From the NCBI GenBank assembly GCA_018649725.1, contig JABIHH010000030.1, positions 1 through 48,251 of the forward strand: a stretch of 48,251 nucleotides of DNA. The letters run 5' to 3'. The DNA comes from Rhodospirillaceae bacterium (GTDB lineage Bacteria; Pseudomonadota; Alphaproteobacteria; Rhodospirillales; UBA2165). The notes beneath the pieces are model-generated. The model worked only from the letters and a program-made list of their open reading frames with translations. It was not told where the DNA came from and made no database searches. Below, one piece after another: positions 1 to 7,697 of the stretch. How positions within the stretch are numbered: the first letter of the stretch is position 1; each line of letters starts with the position of its first letter. The position numbers and the translations under genes are program-made.

Positions 1-110
1 GCAATAGCACCCTCAGCGATCTCGTTCGGCGTAATCGGCAGATACTCGGACATGGTTGGGGTATGAATCGAGCCGGTAACAGCACAAGTGATAATGACGC
101 TTTTAGCCAT
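1..110 (-). CDS. BKACE family (DUF849) beta-keto acid cleavage enzyme, partial
   Basis: Only the N-terminal 36 codons lie in the window; the gene runs off the left edge. The fragment starts MAKSVIITCAVTGSIHTPTM and continues with SEYLPITPNEIAEGA. This matches the start of beta-keto acid cleavage enzymes, which condense a beta-keto acid with acetyl-CoA to give acetoacetate and a CoA ester. The start is supported by AAGGAG about 9 nt upstream, which overlaps the stop codon of the preceding cyclase gene. It is probably the third gene of a minus-strand operon with the two cyclase-family hydrolases. The substrate cannot be predicted from this fragment. Confidence 0.85.
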   Translation of the reverse strand, partial: MAKSVIITCAVTGSIHTPTMSEYLPITPNEIAEGAI

Positions 111-123
111 GGTTTAAGTCTCC

Positions 124-894
124 TTAGTCGTTAAATATGGCAACAGCGCGGGTCCAGCCCGCAGAAGCGCCTCTAATTTTTACCGGAAAACAGGAAATCT
201 CGAAGCCAGTGGGGGGCAGCTCCTCAAGATTATGCAGTTTTTCCAAATGACAATAGCCAATCTCGCGCCCTACCTTGTGGCCTTCCCAAATCAGCGATGC
301 GTCGCCGGTTTCTGAAAACTTGTTGTGAACAAAAGGGGCGTCCCAGCTCCAGGCATCGGTGCCGGTCACGCGCACGCCGCGTTCCAACAAATAAAGAGTC
401 GCGTCGCGTCCCATGCCGCAGCCGGTGGAGACATAATGATCAGAGCCATAAGCCTTACCAGCGGCCGTATTGACGACAACGATATCCAATTCCTGGAGCT
501 CGTGGCCAATGCGTTGCAGTTCTTTTTCGACATCTTCCGGCGTCACCACATAGCCATCTTCCAAGCTGGTGAAATCAAGCTTTACGCCCGGCCGGTAACA
601 CCAATCCAAGGGAATTTCATCAATCGTCGCGGCGCGTTCACCCTTATTCATCGTCGAATGGAAATGATAGGGTGCATCCAAATGGGTGCCGTTATGGGTG
701 ACCAAATGAATTTTCTCGATCGCCCAGCCTTCGCCATCGGGCAAGTCCTCGACTTTCAATCCCGGGAAGTAGCCAACAACATCTTCGGCAGTGTCTTTAT
801 GTGTGAAGTATTCGATCTCGGGCCCAAAGCCGGGTGGGTCTGAGACCACATCGTTCTCCAAATGCATGGAGATATCGATCAAGCGCCGCGCCAT
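124..894 (-). CDS. Cyclase-family (kynurenine formamidase-like) metal-dependent hydrolase
   Basis: This 256-residue protein belongs to the cyclase family that includes kynurenine formamidase. The metal-binding signature is intact: H67-N-G-T-H71-L-D73-A-P-Y-H77-F. Members hydrolyse amides, formamides or lactones with a divalent metal in the cytoplasm. The start is ATG with an AGGGCGG ribosome site just upstream. It sits 12 nt after the longer cyclase-family gene and 13 nt before the BKACE gene, so the three are likely co-transcribed. I infer a hydrolytic step in a catabolic pathway. No tryptophan-pathway neighbours are present, so a kynurenine role is not supported. Confidence 0.85.
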   Translation of the reverse strand: MARRLIDISMHLENDVVSDPPGFGPEIEYFTHKDTAEDVVGYFPGLKVEDLPDGEGWAIEKIHLVTHNGTHLDAPYHFHSTMNKGERAATIDEIPLDWCYRPGVKLDFTSLEDGYVVTPEDVEKELQRIGHELQELDIVVVNTAAGKAYGSDHYVSTGCGMGRDATLYLLERGVRVTGTDAWSWDAPFVHNKFSETGDASLIWEGHKVGREIGYCHLEKLHNLEELPPTGFEISCFPVKIRGASAGWTRAVAIFND

Positions 895-906
895 AACGAA
901 GCCGCC

Positions 907-1929
907 CTACTTAATCGCTTGCGGATTGATCGGTGATCCGGTGCCCCGGGAAATCACCAAAGGCGGCGCGCAGAGGAAGAACTCATACACACCATCTTTC
1001 GCACAATCGGCAACCAGTTCGCGGAGATACCAGATCTCACCATGGACAATGCCGATATAAGGAATGGTTACCCAGTGCCAAGGCTGATTGGTGCCATCAA
1101 CGGTCTTGTTAGGCCGAACTTCAATACCCCAGGTATCAGAGCAAATGCCGGCGATCTGTTTCTCATGGATCCAATCCACCGTCTCAAAAGCGAGACCCGG
1201 TGCATCGCCGCCGCCATAGCCGCCCCACTCGCCTTTATCCAGGCAATCGGCCATCTGTCCGGTATTAATCAGCACAAAATCACCGCGCTTGATCTCAACA
1301 CCCTGGGATTTGGCGGTACGATTTAGATCATTGATGGTGATGCCATAACCATCAGCCAGGCGTTCTTTCTTTTTATATTTTGCGACATCGAGCAAAACAC
1401 CCCGGCCAACCATTTTATCAGCAAATTTTTCAATGCCGTTTTTATGCGCTCCGTTGGAGTCTACAAGATCCGCATCATAGCCGTTCCACATTTTATCGCC
1501 GGCAAAGACATGGGCCAGCGCATCCCATTGGCTAGCGGCCTGGGTTGGCAGATTGATCGTATCATCGGCGTAACGCAGCCCAACGGTCTTATCTTGCCGC
1601 CCCGCTTTGGCATCAGTTCCGGTTGCCAGCATTTTATGGAGCGGATTATAGCGCCCGCCAAACAGGCCTTTTTGCGGCCCATTTTCATCCAATTCCAGAC
1701 CGAGGCGGAACACCTTACCTTTTTTGACCAGCTTCGCTGCATCGACAACATCTTGCGGCTTGATGTAATTGAGCACGCCCAATTCATCGTTCTTGCCCCA
1801 CTTGCCCCAATTGGAAAGCTGTTTACCTTTGCGCACCACATCGGCTTTGGTCAGGCCTTTCTTTTTAGCTTTAGATTTCTTTGCTGCTGGTGCTTTTTTT
1901 GCTGATTTGGCAGTCGCTTTTTTGGCCAT
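907..1929 (-). CDS. Long cyclase-family hydrolase with Lys/Ala-rich N-terminal tail
   Basis: This is a 340-residue member of the long cyclase subfamily. In place of the usual HxGTHxDxPxH motif it has SQWDALAHVF, keeping the Asp and the last His but with Gln where a His ligand is usual. I chose the ATG at 1929 because GGGAG lies 8 nt upstream; a start at 1953 has no such site. Of the first 25 residues, 11 are Lys and 8 are Ala, resembling a histone H1-like tail, and the catalytic domain follows. It is first in the minus-strand operon with the shorter cyclase and BKACE genes, and divergent from the amidase. The substrate is unknown. Confidence 0.8.
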   Translation of the reverse strand: MAKKATAKSAKKAPAAKKSKAKKKGLTKADVVRKGKQLSNWGKWGKNDELGVLNYIKPQDVVDAAKLVKKGKVFRLGLELDENGPQKGLFGGRYNPLHKMLATGTDAKAGRQDKTVGLRYADDTINLPTQAASQWDALAHVFAGDKMWNGYDADLVDSNGAHKNGIEKFADKMVGRGVLLDVAKYKKKERLADGYGITINDLNRTAKSQGVEIKRGDFVLINTGQMADCLDKGEWGGYGGGDAPGLAFETVDWIHEKQIAGICSDTWGIEVRPNKTVDGTNQPWHWVTIPYIGIVHGEIWYLRELVADCAKDGVYEFFLCAPPLVISRGTGSPINPQAIK

Positions 1930-2132
1930 CGTTTTATCTCCCGGTAAGTCCAATTTGTCGATATTTTTTACCAGTCTAGGCTAGCCTTTTTTGGCTGTCG
2001 AGCCTTAATGATCATCTGCTTACTTATTTGCACAGACCGAGCAGTACCTGTCTTGCTGTCACTCCCGCAAATGTGTTTTATAGCTCCCTAGTAAACTACG
2101 TGATAATTTAACAGATTATAGGTTTTGAGAAG
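1930..2132. other. Divergent intergenic region, cyclase operon / amidase
   Basis: This 203-bp spacer separates the minus-strand cyclase operon from the plus-strand amidase gene, so it must hold both promoters. It carries the first copy of the shared 20-bp operator-like element at 2005-2024. I see no RNA gene and no open frame with a ribosome site. Confidence 0.6.
2005..2024. promoter_or_regulatory. Candidate TetR operator, site A
   Basis: The sequence TTAATGATCATCTGCTTACT matches the element at 15572 in 16 of 20 positions, and also resembles 10848 and 23221. The core TTAnTGATC is shared by all four copies. This is the most degenerate of the four. Its place in the divergent promoter region suggests control of the amidase operon, the cyclase operon or both. 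Binding by the TetR protein at 23318 is inferred, not shown. Confidence 0.5.
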
Positions 2133-3536
2133 ATGACCGATTGGATGGACCGCCCGCTAGCGGATATAGCCGACGCCCTGCAACAGGGAAATGTTACCGC
2201 CGAGGAAATTGCCGAAACTGCCATCGCCCGCCATGACGCGTGGGATGACAAACTCACCGCCTATAAAAACTGGAACCCAGAAGGCGCGCTTGATCAGGCA
2301 AAAGCGGCTGACCATGCCTTGAAGACCCACAACAAGCTTGGCGCTTTGATGGGAATCCCGATCTCGGTCAAAGATATTTATGGCGTTGAAGGGTTTCCGA
2401 TATTTGCCGGCTCACCCAAACAACTGCCGGAGAAATTTGAGAAAGAAGGCCCGGTCGTCAAAGCCGTTCGCCGCCAGCTTTGTGTTATTCCCGGCAAAAC
2501 CCACACGGTAGAGTTCGCTTTTGGCGGGCTCGGCATTAACCCGCATTGGGTGACACCAAGGAACCCATGGGATGCGGAAAACCACCGCGCGCCAGGTGGC
2601 TCCAGTTCTGGCGCTGGCGTTAGTCTTCTAGAAGGCTCGGCAAAAATTGCTTTTGGCACCGATACCGGTGGCTCGGTCCGCATTCCGGCTTCGCTGACTG
2701 GCAATGTTGGTATCAAGACATCCAGGGGACGCTGGTCAACAGCTGGCATTGTGCCGCTCAGCACGACCTTTGATACACCGGGAATTTTAACCCGTTCCGT
2801 TGCCGATGCGGTATTTGGCTTTGAAGCGATCGATGCCAAGAGCCGCCATAGCTCAACCAAGATTAGGGCGCGCGAGTTGAGCGAGGTTCGGCTCGGCGTG
2901 ACCAAAGATTATTTCTGGGACAAATGCCAGGACGATATTGCCAGCGTGGTCGAGGGTACCATTGCGGAACTCATTGACGGCGGTGCTGAAAGCCGTGACG
3001 TCAGCTTGCCCGAAGCCCATGAAGCGGTCGAGGTGATGGCGGGCGGCATTATTGCGGCCTCCGAAGGCTATGAGTTTTTGACCAATGAATTGCCAGGCTG
3101 GGCCGAGCTGCTGCATCCGATTGTATCTGGGCGGATGTATACTGGGCGCGATTCCCTGGCGCTTGATTACATGACGGCGCTCCGCCGCGTTCAGCAACTT
3201 TGGCTCCGCGCCGAAGCTCAACTGGCCGATGTCGATGTTCTGGCAACGCCGACCATCCCAATCACCCCGCCAATCGTCTCAGAGGTCGAAGACATGGAGG
3301 CGTACGTTGCAGCCAACATGCTGACACTGAGCAACACCATGGCCGGCAACTCGCTCAATCTCTGCGGTGTGACAATCCCGGTCGGTCTCGATAATGCCGG
3401 CATGCCCGTCGGCCTGCAATTACTGGCTAAATTGCATGACGAAGAAACCCTGCTCAGCGTCGCCTTGGCAGTTGAGGCCAAAATCGGCACACCGAAGGAA
3501 CGTTTGGGGCCCTCCCCGCTGGGCGGCAGTAATTAA
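2133..3536 (+). CDS. Amidase signature family amidohydrolase
   Basis: This 467-residue protein has the full amidase-signature catalytic triad: Lys80 in ISVKD, cis-Ser157 in GGSSSGAG, and nucleophile Ser181 in GTDTGGSVRIPAS. The Ser-Ser spacing of 24 is standard. Family members hydrolyse aliphatic or aromatic amides in the cytoplasm, releasing ammonia or an amine. The length is typical and no signal peptide is seen. The ribosome site is weak (GAGAAG close to the ATG). It opens a plus-strand run with a dehydrogenase 38 nt downstream and a deacetylase after that. Probable role: hydrolysis of an amide intermediate in the same pathway. GatA is unlikely because gatB and gatC are not adjacent. Confidence 0.88.
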   Translation: MTDWMDRPLADIADALQQGNVTAEEIAETAIARHDAWDDKLTAYKNWNPEGALDQAKAADHALKTHNKLGALMGIPISVKDIYGVEGFPIFAGSPKQLPEKFEKEGPVVKAVRRQLCVIPGKTHTVEFAFGGLGINPHWVTPRNPWDAENHRAPGGSSSGAGVSLLEGSAKIAFGTDTGGSVRIPASLTGNVGIKTSRGRWSTAGIVPLSTTFDTPGILTRSVADAVFGFEAIDAKSRHSSTKIRARELSEVRLGVTKDYFWDKCQDDIASVVEGTIAELIDGGAESRDVSLPEAHEAVEVMAGGIIAASEGYEFLTNELPGWAELLHPIVSGRMYTGRDSLALDYMTALRRVQQLWLRAEAQLADVDVLATPTIPITPPIVSEVEDMEAYVAANMLTLSNTMAGNSLNLCGVTIPVGLDNAGMPVGLQLLAKLHDEETLLSVALAVEAKIGTPKERLGPSPLGGSN

Positions 3537-3574
3537 GTGTATTTGCTAATTATTTCAATAAGTTAGGAAGCTAG

Positions 3575-4465
3575 ATGTCGTTAAAAATTGGTATTGTTGG
3601 ACTTGGAATCATGGGCGGATCTTTCGCCAAGAATTTGCGCGATGCGGGTTTCGAAGTCTGTGGGTTTGATATTGTTGCTGAAAATATCGAGCAGCTCGTT
3701 GGATTGGGCGGCGAGGCGGCGGCGTCGCCGAAAGAAGTTGTGGAGAAGTCCGATGTTGTCATCACCTCACTGCCAAGCATTGCCGCTTTTCATGCGGTGA
3801 TGAGTGGTGAGGATGGGCTGAAAGATGCCGGCAAGGAGGACTTGATCGTTATTGAATGCTCGACTTTGCCGATTGAAGACAAACAGGCCGCCCATGATGC
3901 GTTGCAGCAAGTCGGCACTATTTTGCTGGATTGCCCGATCAGCGGCACTGGCGCACAAGCCGCAACCAAAGATCTCTCGGTCTATGTCAGCGGTGAAGAG
4001 GCGGCAGCGGAGAAATGCCAAGACGTCTTCAATGGCTTCGCCAATCTCAATTTCTTTGTCGGTGAATTCGGCAATGGCAGCAAGATGAAGTTCGTTGCCA
4101 ATCATTTGGTGCATATCCACAATGTGGCTTCCGGAGAAGCCATGGTGCTGGGCATGAAAGCCGGGCTTGATCCCGAGACGATTTTCAATGTGATTAAAGC
4201 CGGTGCCGGCAATTCCCGTATTTTTGAGCTCCGCGCGCCCATGATGGTCGCCGACAATTACGATGACGCGACGATGAAGATGGATATCTGGCAGAAGGAT
4301 ATGAAAGTGATCGGCGAGTTTGCCGCCAGCCTCAAATGCCCGACGCCCTTGTTTACGGCTGGCACCGATGTTTATCGCTCTGGGCTCGCCAAGGGTATGG
4401 ATAAGTTGGACACCGCCTCGGTCTGCCGCGTGTTGGAACAGATGGCTGGCCTTGAGAGAAAATAA
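3575..4465 (+). CDS. 3-hydroxyisobutyrate dehydrogenase-like NAD(P)-dependent oxidoreductase
   Basis: This 296-residue beta-hydroxyacid dehydrogenase has an N-terminal Rossmann motif G9-L-G11-I-M-G14, a substrate loop at DCPISGTGAQ (119-128), and the catalytic Lys172 in GNGSKMKFVANH. Such enzymes oxidise a 3-hydroxy acid to the semialdehyde or keto acid, or run in reverse. AGGAAG precedes the ATG by 4 nt. It lies between the amidase and the PuuE-like deacetylase. A paralogue sits at 6418-7314 on the other strand. The exact hydroxy acid is unknown; tartronate semialdehyde and 3-hydroxyisobutyrate are family options. Confidence 0.85.
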   Translation: MSLKIGIVGLGIMGGSFAKNLRDAGFEVCGFDIVAENIEQLVGLGGEAAASPKEVVEKSDVVITSLPSIAAFHAVMSGEDGLKDAGKEDLIVIECSTLPIEDKQAAHDALQQVGTILLDCPISGTGAQAATKDLSVYVSGEEAAAEKCQDVFNGFANLNFFVGEFGNGSKMKFVANHLVHIHNVASGEAMVLGMKAGLDPETIFNVIKAGAGNSRIFELRAPMMVADNYDDATMKMDIWQKDMKVIGEFAASLKCPTPLFTAGTDVYRSGLAKGMDKLDTASVCRVLEQMAGLERK

Positions 4466-4479
4466 GCAGAGGAAATAAC

Positions 4480-5364
4480 ATGGAAACGCCCATAAATACG
4501 CCAAGGGAGAGGCTCCCCTATTCTGCCATCATAGACCGGCCCAAGCTTGAACTGCCGGGCGGTGCGCGCATGGCGGTCTGGACGATCATGAATGTCGAGC
4601 ATTGGGACAGCACCAAAGCGCAGCCCCGCACCATTCTGCCGCCGCCGATGGGTCAGCCATTGTTGCCCGATGTGCCCAATTGGTCGTGGCATGAATATGG
4701 CAACCGGGTCGGCTTTTGGCGCTTGAACGACATGTTTAATGAATATGGCGTTAAACCTACCCTCGCCATGAACGGTATTATTTTGGAGACCTATCCGCAG
4801 ATCGCCGAGGTTGCGCTCGAGGGCGGCTGGGAGTTTATGGGGCATGGTTATATCCAAGGCCCGATGCACAAGCTTGAAGACCAGCGCGAGCACATTCAAA
4901 GCACGGTTGATGCGATCAAGGACTTCACCGGCAAGGGCCCGGTCGGCTGGGAGAGTCCCGGCCTCACCGAGACCATGGAGACGCTCGATATTTTATCCGA
5001 TTGCGGTATTGAATATGTTGCCGACTGGCCGCTTGATGATCAGCCGGTGGAGCTTAAAACCACCTCCGGCAAGCAGATGTTCTCGGTGCCCTATCCAGTT
5101 GAGACCAACGACATTACGATGATGGCCCTGCAACAGCATTCCTCAGAAGAGTTTGCCAAACGCTGCATTGATCATTTTGACCGGCTCTATGAAGACAGCG
5201 CCGACATCACGCGCATCATGGGGATCAGCATGCACACCTATATATCCGGCGTGCCGCATCGCTCCAAATATGTCGAACAAGTCTATGAACATATCACCAG
5301 CAAGCCCGACGTCTTGATCTGGACCGGCGAGCAAGTGATGGATTGGTATAAGACGCAAATATGA
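4480..5364 (+). CDS. PuuE-like polysaccharide deacetylase family hydrolase (allantoinase-like)
   Basis: This 294-residue NodB-fold protein resembles PuuE, the cofactor-independent allantoinase type, and related cyclic-amide hydrolases. Visible landmarks are VEHWDS near residue 40, the strand GWEFMGHGY near 127-135 with its conserved His, and IMGISMHTYISGVPHR near the C-terminus. There is no signal peptide, so it acts in the cytoplasm and not on cell-wall polysaccharide. AGAGGAAA precedes the ATG. It starts 14 nt after the dehydrogenase gene, and its stop overlaps the next start by 4 nt. I infer opening or deacylation of a cyclic amide; allantoin itself is not proven because no other ureide genes are nearby. 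Confidence 0.75.
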   Translation: METPINTPRERLPYSAIIDRPKLELPGGARMAVWTIMNVEHWDSTKAQPRTILPPPMGQPLLPDVPNWSWHEYGNRVGFWRLNDMFNEYGVKPTLAMNGIILETYPQIAEVALEGGWEFMGHGYIQGPMHKLEDQREHIQSTVDAIKDFTGKGPVGWESPGLTETMETLDILSDCGIEYVADWPLDDQPVELKTTSGKQMFSVPYPVETNDITMMALQQHSSEEFAKRCIDHFDRLYEDSADITRIMGISMHTYISGVPHRSKYVEQVYEHITSKPDVLIWTGEQVMDWYKTQI

Positions 5365-6047
5365 GACAGCTTGGCTTCTTCATTGGTATTTATTTCCTAT
5401 TGATGGGTTTTGTGTCGGCTCAAACCGCGCCGTCACCAGAGGAAATTCAAAACTATCAGGGGCTTCACGCTGCCGCTGCGACGGGAAATGTCACTGCCAT
5501 CCAATCACTTGTTAAAGCTGGTGCGAAGCTGAACACCCCAGACAGCTTTGGCCGCACCGCCCTTATGATTGCCACTCATCGCAATCACCTCTCAGTTGGC
5601 AAGGCTTTGATCAAAGCGGGCGCTGATCTCAACGCACTGGATAGCGAACGCTATGACGTCATAACCATTGCCGCTGTCGCCAATAATTTGACGATGATGA
5701 AGCTCGCGATATCATCCGGCGGCAATACCAAACGCATGACCAGCCCCTATGATGGCACGGCCTTAATTGCGGCGGCTCATCTGGGCCATGTCGAAATCGT
5801 GCGTGAGCTTATTCGGACCGGGGCGCCGTTAGATCACATCAACAATCTCAAATGGACCGCACTCATTGAGGCCATTGTATTGGGCGATGGCGGGCCAAAT
5901 CATCAGCGTATTGTGCAGGATTTGATTGCCGCCGGGGCCAACCTTAATCTGGCTGATGGCCGCGGCGATACGCCGCTCATTCTCGCTCGCCAACGGGGAT
6001 ATTCTGCAATGATAAAAATGCTGGTAGCTGCCGGTGCGAAGCCTTAA
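5361..6047 (+). CDS. Exported ankyrin-repeat protein
   Basis: The 228 residues begin with a signal peptide (roughly MRQLGFFIGIYFLLMGFVSA, cleavage near 20). About five ankyrin repeats follow, recognisable as units such as GRTALMIATHRNHLSVGKAL, each with an AGA or TGA turn. The ATG overlaps the deacetylase stop as ATGA, so translation is likely coupled. Ankyrin repeats bind proteins; a periplasmic or surface location is predicted. Why a periplasmic ankyrin protein is coupled to a cytoplasmic hydrolase is unclear. Periplasmic ankyrin proteins are known next to catalases and other enzymes as protective partners, but no partner is evident here. Confidence 0.85.
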   Translation: MRQLGFFIGIYFLLMGFVSAQTAPSPEEIQNYQGLHAAAATGNVTAIQSLVKAGAKLNTPDSFGRTALMIATHRNHLSVGKALIKAGADLNALDSERYDVITIAAVANNLTMMKLAISSGGNTKRMTSPYDGTALIAAAHLGHVEIVRELIRTGAPLDHINNLKWTALIEAIVLGDGGPNHQRIVQDLIAAGANLNLADGRGDTPLILARQRGYSAMIKMLVAAGAKP

Positions 6048-6082
6048 TAAGGCGACTAGAAATTCAATTAGGAGAAATCTAA

Positions 6083-6382
6083 ATGGCTAACCTTGTTAAT
6101 CTTGTTCACGTATCCTGCGACGCCAGCATCCGCGAAGAACTTCTCGAAAAACTATGGGTCAATGTTCTTGCGGCTCGCGAAGAAGAGGGCTGCTATCAGT
6201 TTGAAGTGTCGGTCCAAACTGATGATCCGAACGCTTTCATTTTTTATGAAGTCTACAGGGATGAAGCTGCCCTTGCGTGGCACAAAGAACAGCAATACTT
6301 CCTTGATTACTTCAAAATCGTCACCGATCTCGGCGACAAAGTGAACCGTTCCTTCATCACCTATTACGTCGAAGACAAATAG
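6083..6382 (+). CDS. ABM-domain (YgiN-like) putative quinol monooxygenase
   Basis: This 99-residue protein shows the antibiotic-biosynthesis-monooxygenase pattern: EEGCYQFEV, then FIFYEVYRDEAALAWH. The family are dimeric ferredoxin-like proteins that oxidise quinols or other aromatics without a cofactor, or act as detoxifying accessories. TAGGAGA lies 8-9 nt before the ATG. It is last in the plus-strand run and is followed at once by a strong bidirectional terminator. Small ABM proteins often accompany aromatic or heterocycle catabolism, which agrees with the surroundings. The substrate is not predictable. Confidence 0.8.
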   Translation: MANLVNLVHVSCDASIREELLEKLWVNVLAAREEEGCYQFEVSVQTDDPNAFIFYEVYRDEAALAWHKEQQYFLDYFKIVTDLGDKVNRSFITYYVEDK

Positions 6383-6383
6383 A

Positions 6384-6415
6384 AAAAAAGGTTCCTAATT
6401 TCAGGAACCTTTTTT
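6384..6415. terminator. Bidirectional rho-independent terminator
   Basis: A-run plus AGGTTCCT pairs with AGGAACCT plus T-run around the loop AATTTC. It has A and T tracts on both sides and lies between convergent genes, so it can stop transcription from both strands. The minus-strand dehydrogenase stop codon follows 3 bp later. Confidence 0.9.
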
Positions 6416-6417
6416 AT

Positions 6418-7314
6418 TTAGTCCTCGACGAGGTCGCGGTCGATACCGGCGGCCGTCTCAATCGCTTTGCAGACAGCTGAGGTATCGAGATGACCCAGGC
6501 CCTGCGCCATGGCTGAATTGAACTTCTGCCAGGCAGAGACGTAGAGGTCGATCGGTGCCTGAACTTCCGCGGCATAAGAGGTGATGATGCTGGCGTCCTT
6601 TTTATAGACCTCAAACATCGTGCCACCGCCTTCACGGTAGTCACTTTCGGACATCATTTTGCCCCGAATATCGAACATCTTTGAGGCGCCAGCGCTTTCT
6701 TTGATGACCGAATAGATCAATTTCGGATCGAAGCCGGCTTTTTGACCGAGAGTGAAGCACTCAGCCGCGGCAGCGTTATGCACATGGACAAGGTAATTCG
6801 CCAAAATTTTCATGCGGCTACCGTCACCAACCTCTCCGACATAAAAATTACTTGCTGTGAAGCCATCAAAAATCGCGGCGCATTCTTCATAAGCCGCTTT
6901 GTCGCCGCCGATATGGCAAGACGCCATGCCCTTGGCGAGCATTGGCGGTGTTGCGCTGATCGGCGCATCCAGCATGTTCTTGCCGCTTTCTTTGAGCTTT
7001 GCCGCGACATCAATTTTTTGCTGAACCGTTAGCGTCGAACATTCGATCACAATTTGGCCCGGTTTATCCGTCTGATTTAATTCATCCGCAACAGAATTGA
7101 CCGCCCCGATAACCGGCAGCGACAAAATCACGACATCTGCTTTCTCAGAAACTTCAGCAACGCTTCCCATTGCTTCAAGCCCCAAATCATCAAGCGCTTC
7201 AATACACTTAGGATCCAAATCAAAGCCGATGACTTTGAGTTGTTTTTTCAATAGAAGCCCAGCGACATTGCCGCCCATGGGTCCCAATCCGATAACACCA
7301 ACAATAAGGCTCAT
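6418..7314 (-). CDS. Second 3-hydroxyisobutyrate dehydrogenase-like oxidoreductase
   Basis: This 298-residue beta-hydroxyacid dehydrogenase carries the Rossmann motif G9-L-G11-P-M-G14 and the catalytic Lys169 in GDGSRMKILANY. The substrate loop reads APISATPPML, with Ala where most family members and the paralogue at 3575 have Gly, so substrate preference may differ. The N-terminus reads MSLIVGVIGLGPMGGN. It is transcribed alone toward the terminator at 6384. The two paralogues are clearly related and lie 2 kb apart in opposite orientation, suggesting duplication and divergence within one pathway. Confidence 0.85.
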   Translation of the reverse strand: MSLIVGVIGLGPMGGNVAGLLLKKQLKVIGFDLDPKCIEALDDLGLEAMGSVAEVSEKADVVILSLPVIGAVNSVADELNQTDKPGQIVIECSTLTVQQKIDVAAKLKESGKNMLDAPISATPPMLAKGMASCHIGGDKAAYEECAAIFDGFTASNFYVGEVGDGSRMKILANYLVHVHNAAAAECFTLGQKAGFDPKLIYSVIKESAGASKMFDIRGKMMSESDYREGGGTMFEVYKKDASIITSYAAEVQAPIDLYVSAWQKFNSAMAQGLGHLDTSAVCKAIETAAGIDRDLVED

Positions 7315-7697
7315 TTTACCCCTCCAATATTTTCTCGATTTATAGGTTTATATTGATGCATTCATAGCACTTGTTGTCGCCCAGACAAGGCCTCTCTTTG
7401 ATCACAAAACCGCTAGAATTCTGCGCGATATTCTACAGCTATGCATTTTATGCATGGCTGTGATGGTAAAAAAACAGCAGTAATCTGGGAAAATCAAGCG
7501 TATATACTCTCGCATGAAACACGGAACAGCAATACAGAGATTTTTGGCGCGGCGGCGTTTTTTGACCCGCTCATTTTGGCGTCACACCACTCATTACCGC
7601 GGTCACTAAGTGGCCCCCGTAAAGGGTGCGTTCCATTATTCCTGACTTTAAGCCATCAATAATCGAACGATCTCTTTAGACTATTATAAAATCTGAC
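7315..7697. other. 383-bp intergenic region with two inverted repeats
   Basis: The stretch lies upstream of the dehydrogenase at 6418 and downstream of the binding protein at 7698 (both minus strand). I find an 11-bp hairpin at 7436-7460 (CAGCTATGCAT, loop TTT, ATGCATGGCTG) and an imperfect palindrome at 7587-7613 centred on ACCGCGGT and flanked by CCACT and AGTGG. A half match to the shared operator (TTTGATCAC) is near 7398. A 73-codon frame at 7441 has no ribosome site or recognisable content. No gene is called. Confidence 0.5.

Noticed and set aside
3767..4504. Open frame of 245 codons on the minus strand
   Set aside because: It is antisense to the dehydrogenase at 3575, with no domain and no operon context.
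7396..7415. TTTGATCAC as an operator copy
   Set aside because: It shares only one half-site (about 12 of 20 positions), which is not above what chance would give in AT-rich spacers.
7441..7662. 73-codon plus-strand frame in the intergenic gap
   Set aside because: It starts inside a hairpin, has no ribosome site and shows no family resemblance. Kept only as part of the intergenic note.
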